Source: Murinocardiopsis flavida (GTDB taxonomy: Bacteria; Actinomycetota; Actinomycetes; Streptosporangiales; Streptosporangiaceae). From it: DNA of 64,000 nt. The stretch is taken from positions 124,001-188,000 of the forward strand of contig NZ_PYGA01000004.1 in assembly GCF_003014485.1 (NCBI RefSeq). The letters run 5' to 3'. A program made the translations under genes and the position numbers. Every line of letters begins with the position of its first letter. Position 1 is the first letter of the stretch. Shown here piece by piece: positions 8,833 through 17,091 of the stretch. Below the pieces are notes generated by a model. That model searched no databases, was not told the origin of the DNA, and was given only the letters and a program-made list of their open reading frames with translations.

Positions 8833-10269
8833 ATGACATCTCCCTACGTCACGCCCCCTGAACGCCCGGTCGCCGGGCCGGGTGGACCTCGAATCGGCCC
8901 GGCCCTCCTGGGAGCGACCCTGGCCCTGTGCCTCGCGGCGACGGCGTGCGGCGCCCCAGGCGGAGGTGGCGAGGGCGGCGGCCCCTACAAGGTGCCCGAG
9001 GACGAGAAGATCAAGGAGCCGGTCTCGCCCGAGCAGCTCGCCAAGAAGGGCGACGTGACGCTGCGCCTGGGGATCGACGCCAACCTCGAAGCCGAGATGG
9101 AGCGGGTCGTGCCGCGCTTCGAGGAGAAGTACCCCAACGTCGACGTCGAGATCAAGTACAAGTCCTTCGAGGACCAGATCAAGACCGTCATCCCCACCCT
9201 GAAGTCCGGCGGCGCCAAGGCCCCCGACCTGGTGGGCGGCAACCAGGGCTACTCCATCGACGGCGCCATGGTCGAGGGCGGGCTGGCGCGGCCCATCGAC
9301 GACATCGCCGACGCCTACGGCTGGTCCAAGACCATGAGCCCCTCGCTGCTGTCGACGCTGCGCTGGTCCGAGGACGGCCGCAAGTTCGGCGTCGGCGACC
9401 TCTACGGCATCGCGCCCGACACCCAGAACGTCGGCATCTTCTACAACAAGAAGACCCTCGACGAGATCGGCGTCGAGCCGCCCGAGACCTTCGCGGACTT
9501 CGAGAAGGCGCTGGCGGCGGCCAAGGACGCCGGCGAGCAGCCGCTGCTGCTGGGCAACGCCGAAGGCTACGGCGCCTACCAGGCGTTCGGCATCATCCAG
9601 GCCGCGCACAGCGACACCCTGCCGCTCACCGAGTGGATCAACGGCTCCGAGGGCGCCGACTTCGTCAACGAGACGAACCTGAAGGCCGCCGACGGCATCG
9701 TCGAGTGGGTGGAGAAGGGCTACTTCCAGGAGGGCTACAACAGCCTCACCGACGTCGACGCCACCACCAAGTTCGGCGAGGGCGAGGGCGTCTTCATGAT
9801 CGCCGGCGACTGGAACGCCACCTCGCTGGTGCAGGCCAAGGCGAAGGACATCGGCTTCCTGCCCGCGCCCAAGGGCAAGAGCGGCGCCCACATCGCCCAG
9901 GGCGCGGCCGGGCTGCCCTGGCACGTCAACGCCAAGACCAAGAACATCGAGGCGGTCGCCGCCTTCCTCGGCATGGTCATGGACGAGCAGAACGCCGCCG
10001 ACCTCGCCGAGATCGGCCGCATCCCGCGCATCGCGCCGGAGGACACCTCCGACCTCGACCCGCTCACCAAGGACGCGATCGAGGCGACCCAGGTGACCCT
10101 GGAGGACGAGGGCCTGGTGGGCTTCATGGACTACGCCTCCGACACCATGTACGACACGCTCGGCGCCGAGACCGAGAAGCTGCTCGGCGGCAAGCTCGAC
10201 AGCGGCGAGTACCTTGGCGCCATCCAGAAGGACTGGCAGAAGTTCCAGACCGACCGCGCCAAGGGGTAG
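8833..10269 (+). CDS. Extracellular sugar-binding lipoprotein of ABC importer
   Basis: A 478-residue cluster-1 type solute-binding protein. Residues 1-39 form a lipoprotein signal ending at Cys39 (CLAATACG), after which the mature chain begins with a Gly-rich linker. The body has the two-lobed binding-protein pattern: LRLGIDANLEAEMERVVPRF near the start, KSGGAKAPDLVGGNQG, and GVFMIAGDWNATSL around residue 320. The ATG has a good GGAGGA site. It should be anchored outside the membrane and hand sugar to the two permeases transcribed in the opposite direction. Substrate is unknown. A 13-bp stem terminator follows the gene. Confidence 0.93.
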   Translation: MTSPYVTPPERPVAGPGGPRIGPALLGATLALCLAATACGAPGGGGEGGGPYKVPEDEKIKEPVSPEQLAKKGDVTLRLGIDANLEAEMERVVPRFEEKYPNVDVEIKYKSFEDQIKTVIPTLKSGGAKAPDLVGGNQGYSIDGAMVEGGLARPIDDIADAYGWSKTMSPSLLSTLRWSEDGRKFGVGDLYGIAPDTQNVGIFYNKKTLDEIGVEPPETFADFEKALAAAKDAGEQPLLLGNAEGYGAYQAFGIIQAAHSDTLPLTEWINGSEGADFVNETNLKAADGIVEWVEKGYFQEGYNSLTDVDATTKFGEGEGVFMIAGDWNATSLVQAKAKDIGFLPAPKGKSGAHIAQGAAGLPWHVNAKTKNIEAVAAFLGMVMDEQNAADLAEIGRIPRIAPEDTSDLDPLTKDAIEATQVTLEDEGLVGFMDYASDTMYDTLGAETEKLLGGKLDSGEYLGAIQKDWQKFQTDRAKG

Positions 10270-10306
10270 CAGCCGGGACCGCCCGCACTGCGCCGCTCTC
10301 CGCCCC

Positions 10307-10340
10307 GGTGGCGGGGACCTCGTTCGGGGTCCCCGCCACC
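10307..10340 (+). terminator. Rho-independent-like terminator after binding-protein gene
   Basis: Perfect 13-bp stem GGTGGCGGGGACC / GGTCCCCGCCACC with an 8-base loop. No U-tract follows, which is common in this GC class. Confidence 0.75.
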
Positions 10341-10441
10341 GCCGCGCCCCGGGGCGCGCCCCCGGGCGCGCGGGGCGGCGGGGCGGTTCGTCCGGGGGCG
10401 CGCCACGGCCGCCGCAGGGCCGCCGATAGACTGCTGTTGTC

Positions 10442-10846
10442 ATGACGAGTCCTCATGACGATCCCACCGGCCCGGCCCCGGGCACCGATCCCGCGCAGCA
10501 TGCAACGGCCTACGCCGCGGCCTTCAACGCCGGCGACGCCGCCGCCCTCGACCGCGCCTATGAACCCGGCGGCGTCGTCGTCCCGCACCCCGGGCATCCC
10601 GCGCGGGGGCCGGAGCGCAGTGCGGCGACCGCCTATCTCCTCGGCCTCGGCCTGCCCATGGACGCCCGCGTCCGCCACACCTACGTCGCCGGCGACATCG
10701 CCCTGCTGATCGTGGACTGGTCGATGCGCGGCACGGCGCTCGACGGCACCGCGGTCGACTTCGCGGGGACGGCGAGCGACGTCCTCCGGCGCGGCCCGGA
10801 CGGGTGCTGGCGCTACGTCATCGACAATCCGTTCGGCACCGCTTGA
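10442..10846 (+). CDS. SnoaL-like / NTF2-fold protein
   Basis: A 134-residue protein of the NTF2-like superfamily (YybH/SgcJ-type). The first helix region reads HATAYAAAFNAGDAAALDRA, followed by YEPGGVVVPHPGHPARG and a C-terminal strand run ending WRYVIDNPFGTA, a typical ending. Such proteins may be hydrolases, isomerases or ligand binders; no catalytic residues can be assigned. It stands alone, with 170 bp before it and the RHH cassette after it. Confidence 0.8.
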   Translation: MTSPHDDPTGPAPGTDPAQHATAYAAAFNAGDAAALDRAYEPGGVVVPHPGHPARGPERSAATAYLLGLGLPMDARVRHTYVAGDIALLIVDWSMRGTALDGTAVDFAGTASDVLRRGPDGCWRYVIDNPFGTA

Positions 10847-10961
10847 TCCTTCGGCGTGGCCCGTCCCACGGGGCGGGCCGCGCCGGCGCGCGGGCCCGCG
10901 CGCCGGGCCGCAGCCGGGGCGGCCCGGCGTGGTTCCATGCGCCCCCACCTGCACCAACGCA

Positions 10962-11015
10962 CAATGACGTCATTAGGCGTCAAACACGACTTGCAATGAC
11001 GTCTCATTAGCGTCA
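10962..11015. promoter_or_regulatory. Repeated TGACGTCA-type operator of the RHH/DUF4097 cassette
   Basis: Two direct copies of the same block, CAATGACGTC-ATTAGGCGTCA (10962-10982) and CAATGACGTCTCATTAG-CGTCA (10994-11015), 32 bp apart. The first contains the perfect 12-bp palindrome AATGACGTCATT. A further TGATGTCATG touches the start codon at 11026. TAGCGT at 11008-11013 could be a -10 hexamer, and there is no purine-rich ribosome site, so the transcript may be leaderless. Confidence 0.7.
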
Positions 11016-11025
11016 TAGTGATGTC

Positions 11026-11586
11026 ATGGATCTTTCGCCGTACGTCGACACCCTCCGCCGCGAACTCGCGGTCGCCGCCGCAGCGGGCGGCGAGGACGCC
11101 CGCGCACTGGCCGAGCGCCTCACCGCGTCGCTCGACTCCGCTGCGCGGCTCGCGCTGCTGGAAGCCCTGTCCGCGGCGGCGGACGAGATCACGCTCGAAC
11201 TCGCCCCGGGCTCGGTCGACGTCCGGCTGCGCGGGCGCGACCCCCGGTTCGTCGTCACGCCGCCGCCCGCCGAGCAGCCGCCGGAGAACGCCCCCCAGAG
11301 CAGCCTGGCCGGCGCACTGGCCGGTGCGATGGAGGTCGCGATGGGGGTGCGCGCGCCCGTGGCGCCGCCGCCCGAGGCCGACGACGGCGGCACCGCGCGC
11401 ATCACGCTGCGCATCCCCGACCACCTCAAGCCCCGGATCGAGGAGGCGGCGGGCGGGGCGGGGGTCTCGGTCAACACCTGGCTCGTCCGCGCCGTGTCCG
11501 CCGCGCTGGAACCCGGCGAGCCCGACCACGCCACCCAGCGGCGCGCACCGCGCGGCGGCCAGCACTACACCGGCTGGGTCCGCTAG
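11026..11586 (+). CDS. Ribbon-helix-helix regulator (HicB-antitoxin-like C-terminus)
   Basis: A 186-residue protein. Residues 1-75 are helical then strand-rich and resemble no family I can name; 80-120 is a Pro/Ala linker; 124-165 is a ribbon-helix-helix DNA-binding unit (TARITLRIPDHLKPRIEEAA, then VSVNTWLVRAVSAAL). RHH dimers bind short palindromes, and a repeated TGACGTCA-type block lies directly at its start, which suggests autoregulation. It heads a same-strand cassette: DUF4097 protein, ABC ATPase, ABC permease. No HicA-type toxin is adjacent, so it probably acts as a plain repressor. Confidence 0.8.
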   Translation: MDLSPYVDTLRRELAVAAAAGGEDARALAERLTASLDSAARLALLEALSAAADEITLELAPGSVDVRLRGRDPRFVVTPPPAEQPPENAPQSSLAGALAGAMEVAMGVRAPVAPPPEADDGGTARITLRIPDHLKPRIEEAAGGAGVSVNTWLVRAVSAALEPGEPDHATQRRAPRGGQHYTGWVR

Positions 11587-11656
11587 CGGCACCCGCCCCT
11601 CTCCACCCGCCCCACCAGCAGGGGGCTTTCCGCAGATCCCTCAGAAAGGCATCGCC

Positions 11657-12502
11657 ATGCCGACCTTCACCACGCCCGAACCGATCTCGGTCAAGATCGA
11701 CCTCGCGGCCGGCCACCTCCGGATCATCGCGAGCGACCGCACCGACACCCGGGTCGAGGTGCGCCCGAGCGACGCCGCCAACGAGTCCGACGCCAAGGCC
11801 GCGGAGCAGGCGCGCGTCGATTACGCGGACGGCAGGCTCCTGGTCAAGGCGCCGCAGCAGTGGCGGCAGTACGGCTTCTTCGGCAGCGGCCCGGCGATCG
11901 ATGTGACGGTCGAGCTGCCCTCGGGCTCGCACGTGGAGGGCGACACCTCGGCGGCGGCGTTCCACTGCGAGGGGCGGCTCGGCGAATGCCGGATCAAGTC
12001 GGGCGCCGGCGACATCGCACTCGACCAGACCGGCCCCCTCCGGCTGAGCACCACCGGCGACATCACCGTGGGCCGCGCGGTGGGCCACTGCGAGGCCACG
12101 ACCGCCTCCGGGTCGGTGCGCATCCGCACGATCGACGGCACCGCGGTGATCAAGAACTCCAACGGCGACACCTGGATCGGCGAGGCGACCGGCGATCTGC
12201 GGTTGAAGTCCGCCAACGGCCGTATCTCCGTCGGCAAGGCGCACGCGACGTGCGGCGCCACCAGCGCCAACGGCGACATCACGATCGGCGCGGTCATGCG
12301 CGGCTCGACCTCGCTGGAGACCGCGGTCGGCGAAGTGGAGATCGGCATCGTCGACGGCACCGCGGCCCGGCTCGACCTCAGCACGCAGTTCGGCACCGTG
12401 CACACCGACCTGGACGCCGCCGACGGCCCCGGCCCCGGCGACGAGACCGTCACGGTGCGCGCCCGCACCGCCTTCGGCGACATCGTGGTGCACCGCTCCT
12501 GA
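11657..12502 (+). CDS. DUF4097-family beta-strand-repeat protein
   Basis: A 281-residue protein made of short repeated strands. About nine units resemble SGAGDIALDQTGPLRLSTTG or SANGRISVGKAHATCGATSA, each with a Gly-Asp or Asn-Gly turn, which should stack into a parallel beta-helix. No signal peptide or membrane anchor is seen, so it is probably cytosolic. AGAAAGGC upstream of the ATG serves as ribosome site. The family has no proven reaction. It sits between the RHH regulator and the DrrA/DrrB-type exporter. Confidence 0.85.
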   Translation: MPTFTTPEPISVKIDLAAGHLRIIASDRTDTRVEVRPSDAANESDAKAAEQARVDYADGRLLVKAPQQWRQYGFFGSGPAIDVTVELPSGSHVEGDTSAAAFHCEGRLGECRIKSGAGDIALDQTGPLRLSTTGDITVGRAVGHCEATTASGSVRIRTIDGTAVIKNSNGDTWIGEATGDLRLKSANGRISVGKAHATCGATSANGDITIGAVMRGSTSLETAVGEVEIGIVDGTAARLDLSTQFGTVHTDLDAADGPGPGDETVTVRARTAFGDIVVHRS

Positions 12503-12839
12503 CCGCCCGACCGACACCCCGACGACAAGGAGCCGGCCTGGCCGAAGCCCACCCGTAGCACCCGGCGGCGACCCCGCCGCCCCTGCCCCACCGCCCCACC
12601 GCGCAGCGCATCACCCGGCCCGACCGTCGACCCGCCGTCCGGTCCGGCCCCGCCCTGCCGCTCCCGGCCCCACTGCGCCGGGCCCTCCCGGCGGCGCCGC
12701 ACCGCGCCGCCCGGCCACCACTCCACGCCGCCGCCCCGAGCCGCGGGCTGCCCGCGTCCCGGCCGCGCGCCGTCGCCACCACGACCTGCCACGGCCGCCA
12801 CGACACATCACGTACGCCCTTTTCACGAATCGAGGAACC
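12503..12839. other. Gap within RHH/DUF4097/ABC cassette
   Basis: 337 bp of extremely C-rich sequence with no supportable gene on either strand. An AAGGAG at about 12529 has no usable start codon behind it. No strong stem precedes the ATPase gene, so whether the ABC genes share the upstream transcript cannot be decided from sequence. Confidence 0.5.
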
Positions 12840-13802
12840 ATGACCACCGCCCCACCCACCCCGGCGATCGCGGCGACCGCGCTGCGCAAGTCCTACGGGG
12901 ACCATCTCGTCCTCGACGGCATCGACCTGGACGTCCCCGCCGGCACGGTGTTCTCGCTGCTGGGCCCCAACGGCGCGGGCAAGACGACCGCGGTCAAGAT
13001 CCTGTCCACGCTGATCGGCGCCGACAGCGGGGACGTGCGGGTGGCGGGCCACGACGTCGCCCGCGACCCCGACGCGGTCCGCGCGGCGATCGGTGTCACC
13101 GGCCAGTTCTCCGCGGTGGACAACCTGCTCACCGGCCGGGAGAACCTGATGCTGATGGCGGACCTGCACCACCTGGGCCGGGACGAGGGCCGGCGGCGCG
13201 TCGCCGACCTGCTGGAGCGCTTCGACCTGGTCGGCGCGGCCGGCAAGCTCGGCTCGGCCTACTCCGGCGGCATGCGGCGCCGGCTCGACCTCGCCATGGG
13301 CCTGGTCGGCGACCCCCGCATCGTCTTCCTGGACGAGCCGACCACCGGCCTGGACCCGCGCAGCCGGCGGTCGATGTGGCAGATCATCCGCGACCTGGTC
13401 GACGGCGGCGTCACGATCTTCCTCACCACCCAGTACCTGGAGGAGGCCGACGAGCTCGCCGACCGGATCGCGGTCCTCGACCACGGGCGGCTGGTCGCCG
13501 AGGGCACCGCCGACGAGCTCAAGCGCCTCATCCCCGGCGGCCACGTCCTGCTGCGGTTCACCGACATCGGCGCGGTGGAGTCGGCCGTCCGGATCCTCGG
13601 CACGGGCGTGGCCGACACCGCCGCGCTCACCGTGCAGGTCCCCGGCGACGGCGGGGTCCGCTCGCTGAAGGCCCTGCTCGACCGGCTCGACGACGCCTCG
13701 ATCACGCCCGAGGAGCTGGCGGTGCACACCCCCGACCTCGACGACGTGTTCCTCACCCTCACCGGCCACCCCTCCGACGACGCAAAGGAAGCAGTCCGAT
13801 GA
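12840..13802 (+). CDS. ABC exporter ATP-binding protein (DrrA-type)
   Basis: A 320-residue nucleotide-binding protein of the daunorubicin-resistance class. Walker A GPNGAGKTT (42-50), signature YSGGM (141-145) and Walker B IVFLDEP (161-167) are intact, and the C-terminal 90 residues form the extra regulatory domain seen in DrrA. Its stop overlaps the permease start (ATGA, 13799-13802), so the two subunits are made together and form a two-component exporter for drugs or lipids. Regulation is probably shared with the RHH gene upstream. Confidence 0.94.
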   Translation: MTTAPPTPAIAATALRKSYGDHLVLDGIDLDVPAGTVFSLLGPNGAGKTTAVKILSTLIGADSGDVRVAGHDVARDPDAVRAAIGVTGQFSAVDNLLTGRENLMLMADLHHLGRDEGRRRVADLLERFDLVGAAGKLGSAYSGGMRRRLDLAMGLVGDPRIVFLDEPTTGLDPRSRRSMWQIIRDLVDGGVTIFLTTQYLEEADELADRIAVLDHGRLVAEGTADELKRLIPGGHVLLRFTDIGAVESAVRILGTGVADTAALTVQVPGDGGVRSLKALLDRLDDASITPEELAVHTPDLDDVFLTLTGHPSDDAKEAVR

Positions 13803-14590
13803 CCGCCCTCTCCGCCACCCTCACCGACGCGGCGACGATGTCGCGGCGCCAGCTCCGGCACATGGTGCGCTATCCGTCGCTGACCCTGATGCTCATCGGG
13901 CAGCCGATCCTCTTCCTGCTGCTGTTCGTCTACGTCTTCGGCGGCACCCTGGGTGCGGGACTCGGCGGCGCCGCGGGCGGGCGCGGCGAGTACCTGAACT
14001 ACGTGGTCCCCGGGATCCTGCTGATGGCCGCGGCCAGTGTCTCCATGGGCACCGCGGTGTCGGTCGCCATGGACATGACCGAAGGCGTCGTGGCCCGCTT
14101 CCGCACCATGGCCATCGCCCGCTCCTCGGTGCTGACCGGGCACGTCGTGGGCAGCATGATCCAGGCGATGCTGAGCATGGCGGTCGTGATCGGCGTCGCG
14201 CTGCTGATCGGGTTCCGGCCGAGCGCCGGGCCGGGTGCGTGGGTCGCCGCGGTCGGCATGTTCGCGCTGCTGTGCTTCGCGCTGACCTGGTTGACGGTCG
14301 CGATGGGCCTGGTGAGCGAGAGCGTCGAGACCGCGAGCAACATGCCCATGCCGCTGGTGCTGCTGCCGTTCCTGGGCAGCGGGTTCGTGCCCACGGACTC
14401 GATGCCGGCCGGGATCCGCTGGTTCGCCGAGTACCAGCCCTTCACCCCCGTCATGGAGACCCTGCGGGGGCTGCTGATGGGCACCCCGATCGGCGGCAGC
14501 GGCGTCCTGGCCGTCGCCTGGTGCCTGGCCATCGCCCTGGGCGGGTACCTGTGGGCGCGGGCGCTGTACAACCGCGACCCGTCGAAGTAG
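13799..14590 (+). CDS. ABC exporter permease (DrrB / ABC-2 type)
   Basis: A 263-residue ABC-2 permease with six predicted membrane segments. Family marks are MVRYPSLTLMLIGQPILFLL at the first segment and FVPTDSMPAGIRWFAEYQPF, the conserved loop before the last segment. It is translationally coupled to the DrrA-type ATPase. The substrate is unknown; relatives export daunorubicin, other antibiotics and lipids. A strong 15-bp stem terminator follows. Confidence 0.94.
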   Translation: MTALSATLTDAATMSRRQLRHMVRYPSLTLMLIGQPILFLLLFVYVFGGTLGAGLGGAAGGRGEYLNYVVPGILLMAAASVSMGTAVSVAMDMTEGVVARFRTMAIARSSVLTGHVVGSMIQAMLSMAVVIGVALLIGFRPSAGPGAWVAAVGMFALLCFALTWLTVAMGLVSESVETASNMPMPLVLLPFLGSGFVPTDSMPAGIRWFAEYQPFTPVMETLRGLLMGTPIGGSGVLAVAWCLAIALGGYLWARALYNRDPSK

Positions 14591-14594
14591 CCGC

Positions 14595-14638
14595 CGCCCG
14601 GTCGCCCCGGCCCCGGGAGGGGGCGGGGCGACCGGGCG
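14595..14638. terminator. Strong bidirectional terminator
   Basis: Perfect 15-bp stem CGCCCGGTCGCCCCG / CGGGGCGACCGGGCG with a 14-base loop, between the 3' ends of the exporter permease (+) and the SRPBCC gene (-). It can serve both strands. Confidence 0.85.
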
Positions 14639-14660
14639 ACGTGGCGCGCCCGCGGCGGCG

Positions 14661-15131
14661 TCAGCCCGCCAGCGCGGCGTAGCGGTCCAGGGTGGCGGCC
14701 CAGGCGTCGGGGGACTCGAACAGCGCGCGCATGGACGCGGTGTGCTCGCCGTAGCGCTCCACGTGGCGGTGCACCAGCACCAGGCGGGTGCGGCCGGGCC
14801 CCTGCTCCTCGAAGTCGATCTCGACCTCGGTCTCCAGCGCGGGGTCGTAGGCCCAGTCGAAACCGATCTGCCAGACGAGGACCAGCCGCCCCGGCGGCTC
14901 CCACACGGCGACGCGCCCCCAGGGGGTCTCGGTGCCGTCGGTGCCGCGCTCGAACCACCGGCCTCCGGCGCGGGGTTCGATGACGACGGCCGCCATGGGG
15001 GATTCGCCGATGGAGTGCTCACCCCAGAACTCGCTGATGCGCGTGGTGAACAGTGCGAACGCGCGTGCGGGGTCGAGCGGGACGCTCACGGAGCGGCGGA
15101 CTGCGATCTCGGCGGCGGACTCGGTGCTCAA
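14661..15131 (-). CDS. SRPBCC / AHSA1-like domain protein
   Basis: A 156-residue START-fold protein of the AHSA1-like group. It begins AVRRSVSVPLDPARAFALFT, the typical first strand and helix, has GGRWFERGTDG and WGRVAVWEPPGRLVLVWQ in the middle, and ends in the long C-terminal helix. The fold is a hydrophobic pocket; the ligand is unknown. The ATG overlaps the ArsR stop (15128-15131). ArsR-SRPBCC pairs are common in actinobacteria and are controlled by the ArsR protein. Confidence 0.9.
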   Translation of the reverse strand: MSTESAAEIAVRRSVSVPLDPARAFALFTTRISEFWGEHSIGESPMAAVVIEPRAGGRWFERGTDGTETPWGRVAVWEPPGRLVLVWQIGFDWAYDPALETEVEIDFEEQGPGRTRLVLVHRHVERYGEHTASMRALFESPDAWAATLDRYAALAG

Positions 15132-15508
15132 GGGTGTTCTCCTTCGGGTGGTGGTCGGTCGGGTCGTCGTCGGTCGTCGTCGGGTGGCCGCGGGTCGCGG
15201 CGGGCCTCGGCCTCGGCGAGCGCCGCGAAGTTGTCGAGTGTGGTCGCCCAGAAGCGGTCCAGGTAGGCCCGGACCGCTTCGATGCCGGTGGGGTCGAGGC
15301 GGTAGAGCCGGCGGGTCCCCACAGCGGACTCGGCGACCAGCTCGGCGTCCTTGAGCACGCGGAGGTGCTGGGACACGGCGGGCCGCGAGACGGGCAGGCG
15401 CTCGGCCAGCGCACCGACCGCGAGCGGCCCGTCGGCGAGCCGTTCGAGGATGCTGCGCCGGGTCGGATCGCCGAGTGCGTCGAGGACGGCGGATGCGGTA
15501 GCGGGCAC
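15128..15508 (-). CDS. ArsR-family winged-helix repressor
   Basis: A 126-residue ArsR/SmtB-type regulator: ALGDPTRRSILERLADGPLAV, then the recognition helix VSRPAVSQHLRVLKDAELV and the wing GTRRLYRLDP. No metal-binding CxC is present, so it is not a classical metal sensor. The GTG at 15508 is chosen because an upstream extension would run through the two operator palindromes. It is first in an operon with the SRPBCC gene and very likely represses itself through the two boxes immediately upstream. Confidence 0.9.
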   Translation of the reverse strand: MPATASAVLDALGDPTRRSILERLADGPLAVGALAERLPVSRPAVSQHLRVLKDAELVAESAVGTRRLYRLDPTGIEAVRAYLDRFWATTLDNFAALAEAEARRDPRPPDDDRRRPDRPPPEGEHP

Positions 15509-15510
15509 AT

Positions 15511-15564
15511 CCGTAAGTCTGGACGAACGGTAAGCCGCCGTCAACCGTAAGTTTGAACTAACGG
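15511..15564. promoter_or_regulatory. Two ArsR-type operator palindromes
   Basis: CCGTAAGTCTGGACGAACGG (15511-15530) and CCGTAAGTTTGAACTAACGG (15545-15564) match at 17 of 20 positions and each is an imperfect palindrome (CCGT.AGT...ACT.ACGG type). They are 34 bp apart, directly before the arsR start and about 110 bp before the divergent transporter gene. Confidence 0.75.
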
Positions 15565-15672
15565 AGTTCGTCGCCCGGGTTGTGCCGTGGGTGCTCTTGT
15601 GTGTGCCCTGTGTCACACCTAGGATCGGCGCGGATGTGCTGCGCGTCCGCCGCGACCAGGGAGGACCACCCC

Positions 15673-16983
15673 ATGGCGTCGACCCCGTCCCCGCAGGCCG
15701 ACGCGGGCTCCCAGCGCCGCCGGGTCGCCGTTGCGAGCTTCGTCGGCACCGCCATCGAGTGGTACGACTTCTTCATCTACGCCACAGCGGCGCAACTGGT
15801 GTTCGCCGCGCAGTTCTTCACCGACCTCTCGCCCACGGCGGCGGGCCTCGCCTCCTTCGCCACGATCGGCGTCAGCTTCATCGCGCGCCCGCTGGGCGGC
15901 GTGCTCATGGGCCACTTCGGCGACCTGCTGGGACGGCGTGCCATGCTCGTCGTGTCGCTGCTGCTCATGGGGGCCGCGACGGTGGGGGTGGGGCTGCTGC
16001 CCACCTACTCCCAGATCGGACTCGCCGCACCGGTGCTGCTGGTCGTGCTGCGCCTGCTTCAGGGGCTGAGCGCGGGCGGCGAGTGGGGCGGGGCCGCGCT
16101 GCTGGCGGTGGAGCACGCGCCGGAGCGGCGGCGCGGCTTCTACGGCGCCTTCCCCCAGTTGGGCGCGCCCGCCGGACTGGTGCTGGCCAACGCGGTGTTC
16201 TTGGTCTCGGGGGCGGCGATCAGCGACGCGCAGTTCGCCGCGTGGGGGTGGCGGCTGCCGTTCCTGTTCAGCGCCGTGCTCATCGTGGTGGGCTTCGTCA
16301 TCCGCCTCAAGGTCGGCGAGAGCCCGGAGTTCCTGCGCCTCAAGGACCGCAGCGAGCGCACCGCCCGCCCGATCGCCGAGGTCTTCGGGGCGCACCGCCG
16401 CGCGTTCCTGGTCGCGGCCGGGGTGTTCATCGCCAACAACATGGCGGGCTACATCTTCCTCGCCTACATCCTCGGCTACGCCACCGAGCACCTCCGCGTC
16501 CCCCAGTCCACGATGCTGGTCGTCGTGGTGGTCGGCGCGCTCGCCTGGATCGCCACGACGCTGTGGGCCGCGCACTGGTCGGACACGGTGGGCCGGCGCC
16601 CGGTCTACCTGCTGGGCAGCGTGTGGCTGCTCGCGTGGTCGTTCCCGTTCTTCCTGATGCTCGACACCGCCCGGCTGCCGCTGATGCTGGGCAGCGTGCT
16701 GGTGCTCGCGGTCGGCCTGGGCCTGACGTACGGGCCGCAGTCGGCGCTGTACGCCGAACTGTTCCCCTCGCGGGTCCGCTACAGCGGGGCGTCGCTGGCC
16801 TATGCGGTGGGCGCGGTCCTCGGCGGCGGGTTCGCGCCGTTCGTGGCGGCCGCGCTCCAGGCCGCCACGGGCACGTCGCTGTCGGTCTCGGCCTACATGG
16901 CCGCCGTCTGCCTGGTCAGCCTGGGGGCGGTGCTCGCCATCCCCGAGACCCGCGCCCAGGTCGCCGAGCGCCGCGCCGCCTGA
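15673..16983 (+). CDS. MFS transporter, metabolite:H+ symporter (MHS) family
   Basis: A 436-residue twelve-segment transporter. The MHS signature VGTAIEWYDFFIYATAA is at the first segment, GDLLGRRAMLV is the cytoplasmic loop 2-3 motif, and SAGGEWGGAALLAVEHAPERRRG the segment 4-5 loop (shown in part as GGEWGGAALLAVEH). Relatives move shikimate, proline/betaine, citrate or alpha-ketoglutarate with protons; the substrate here is open. The ATG at 15673 has GGGAGGA upstream. It diverges from arsR, so the operator pair could also affect it. Confidence 0.93.
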   Translation: MASTPSPQADAGSQRRRVAVASFVGTAIEWYDFFIYATAAQLVFAAQFFTDLSPTAAGLASFATIGVSFIARPLGGVLMGHFGDLLGRRAMLVVSLLLMGAATVGVGLLPTYSQIGLAAPVLLVVLRLLQGLSAGGEWGGAALLAVEHAPERRRGFYGAFPQLGAPAGLVLANAVFLVSGAAISDAQFAAWGWRLPFLFSAVLIVVGFVIRLKVGESPEFLRLKDRSERTARPIAEVFGAHRRAFLVAAGVFIANNMAGYIFLAYILGYATEHLRVPQSTMLVVVVVGALAWIATTLWAAHWSDTVGRRPVYLLGSVWLLAWSFPFFLMLDTARLPLMLGSVLVLAVGLGLTYGPQSALYAELFPSRVRYSGASLAYAVGAVLGGGFAPFVAAALQAATGTSLSVSAYMAAVCLVSLGAVLAIPETRAQVAERRAA

Positions 16984-16994
16984 CACGGGGCCTG

Positions 16995-17014
16995 CCGCCC
17001 CGGCCCGGGGGCGG
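16995..17014 (+). terminator. Short GC stem after MHS transporter
   Basis: CCGCCCC / GGGGCGG, 7-bp stem 12 bases past the stop. Modest strength. Confidence 0.4.
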
Positions 17015-17091
17015 CCGCCGACCGGGAACGCGCGGCCGGGGCGGCGCGTCCTACCCATCGGCTTGGCGGGCGGACGAGGGGAGCGGGGCCG

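Noticed and set aside
11026-11586. HicAB toxin-antitoxin interpretation of the RHH gene
   Set aside because: No HicA-like toxin is adjacent on either side; the next gene is a DUF4097 protein, so a plain regulator is more likely.
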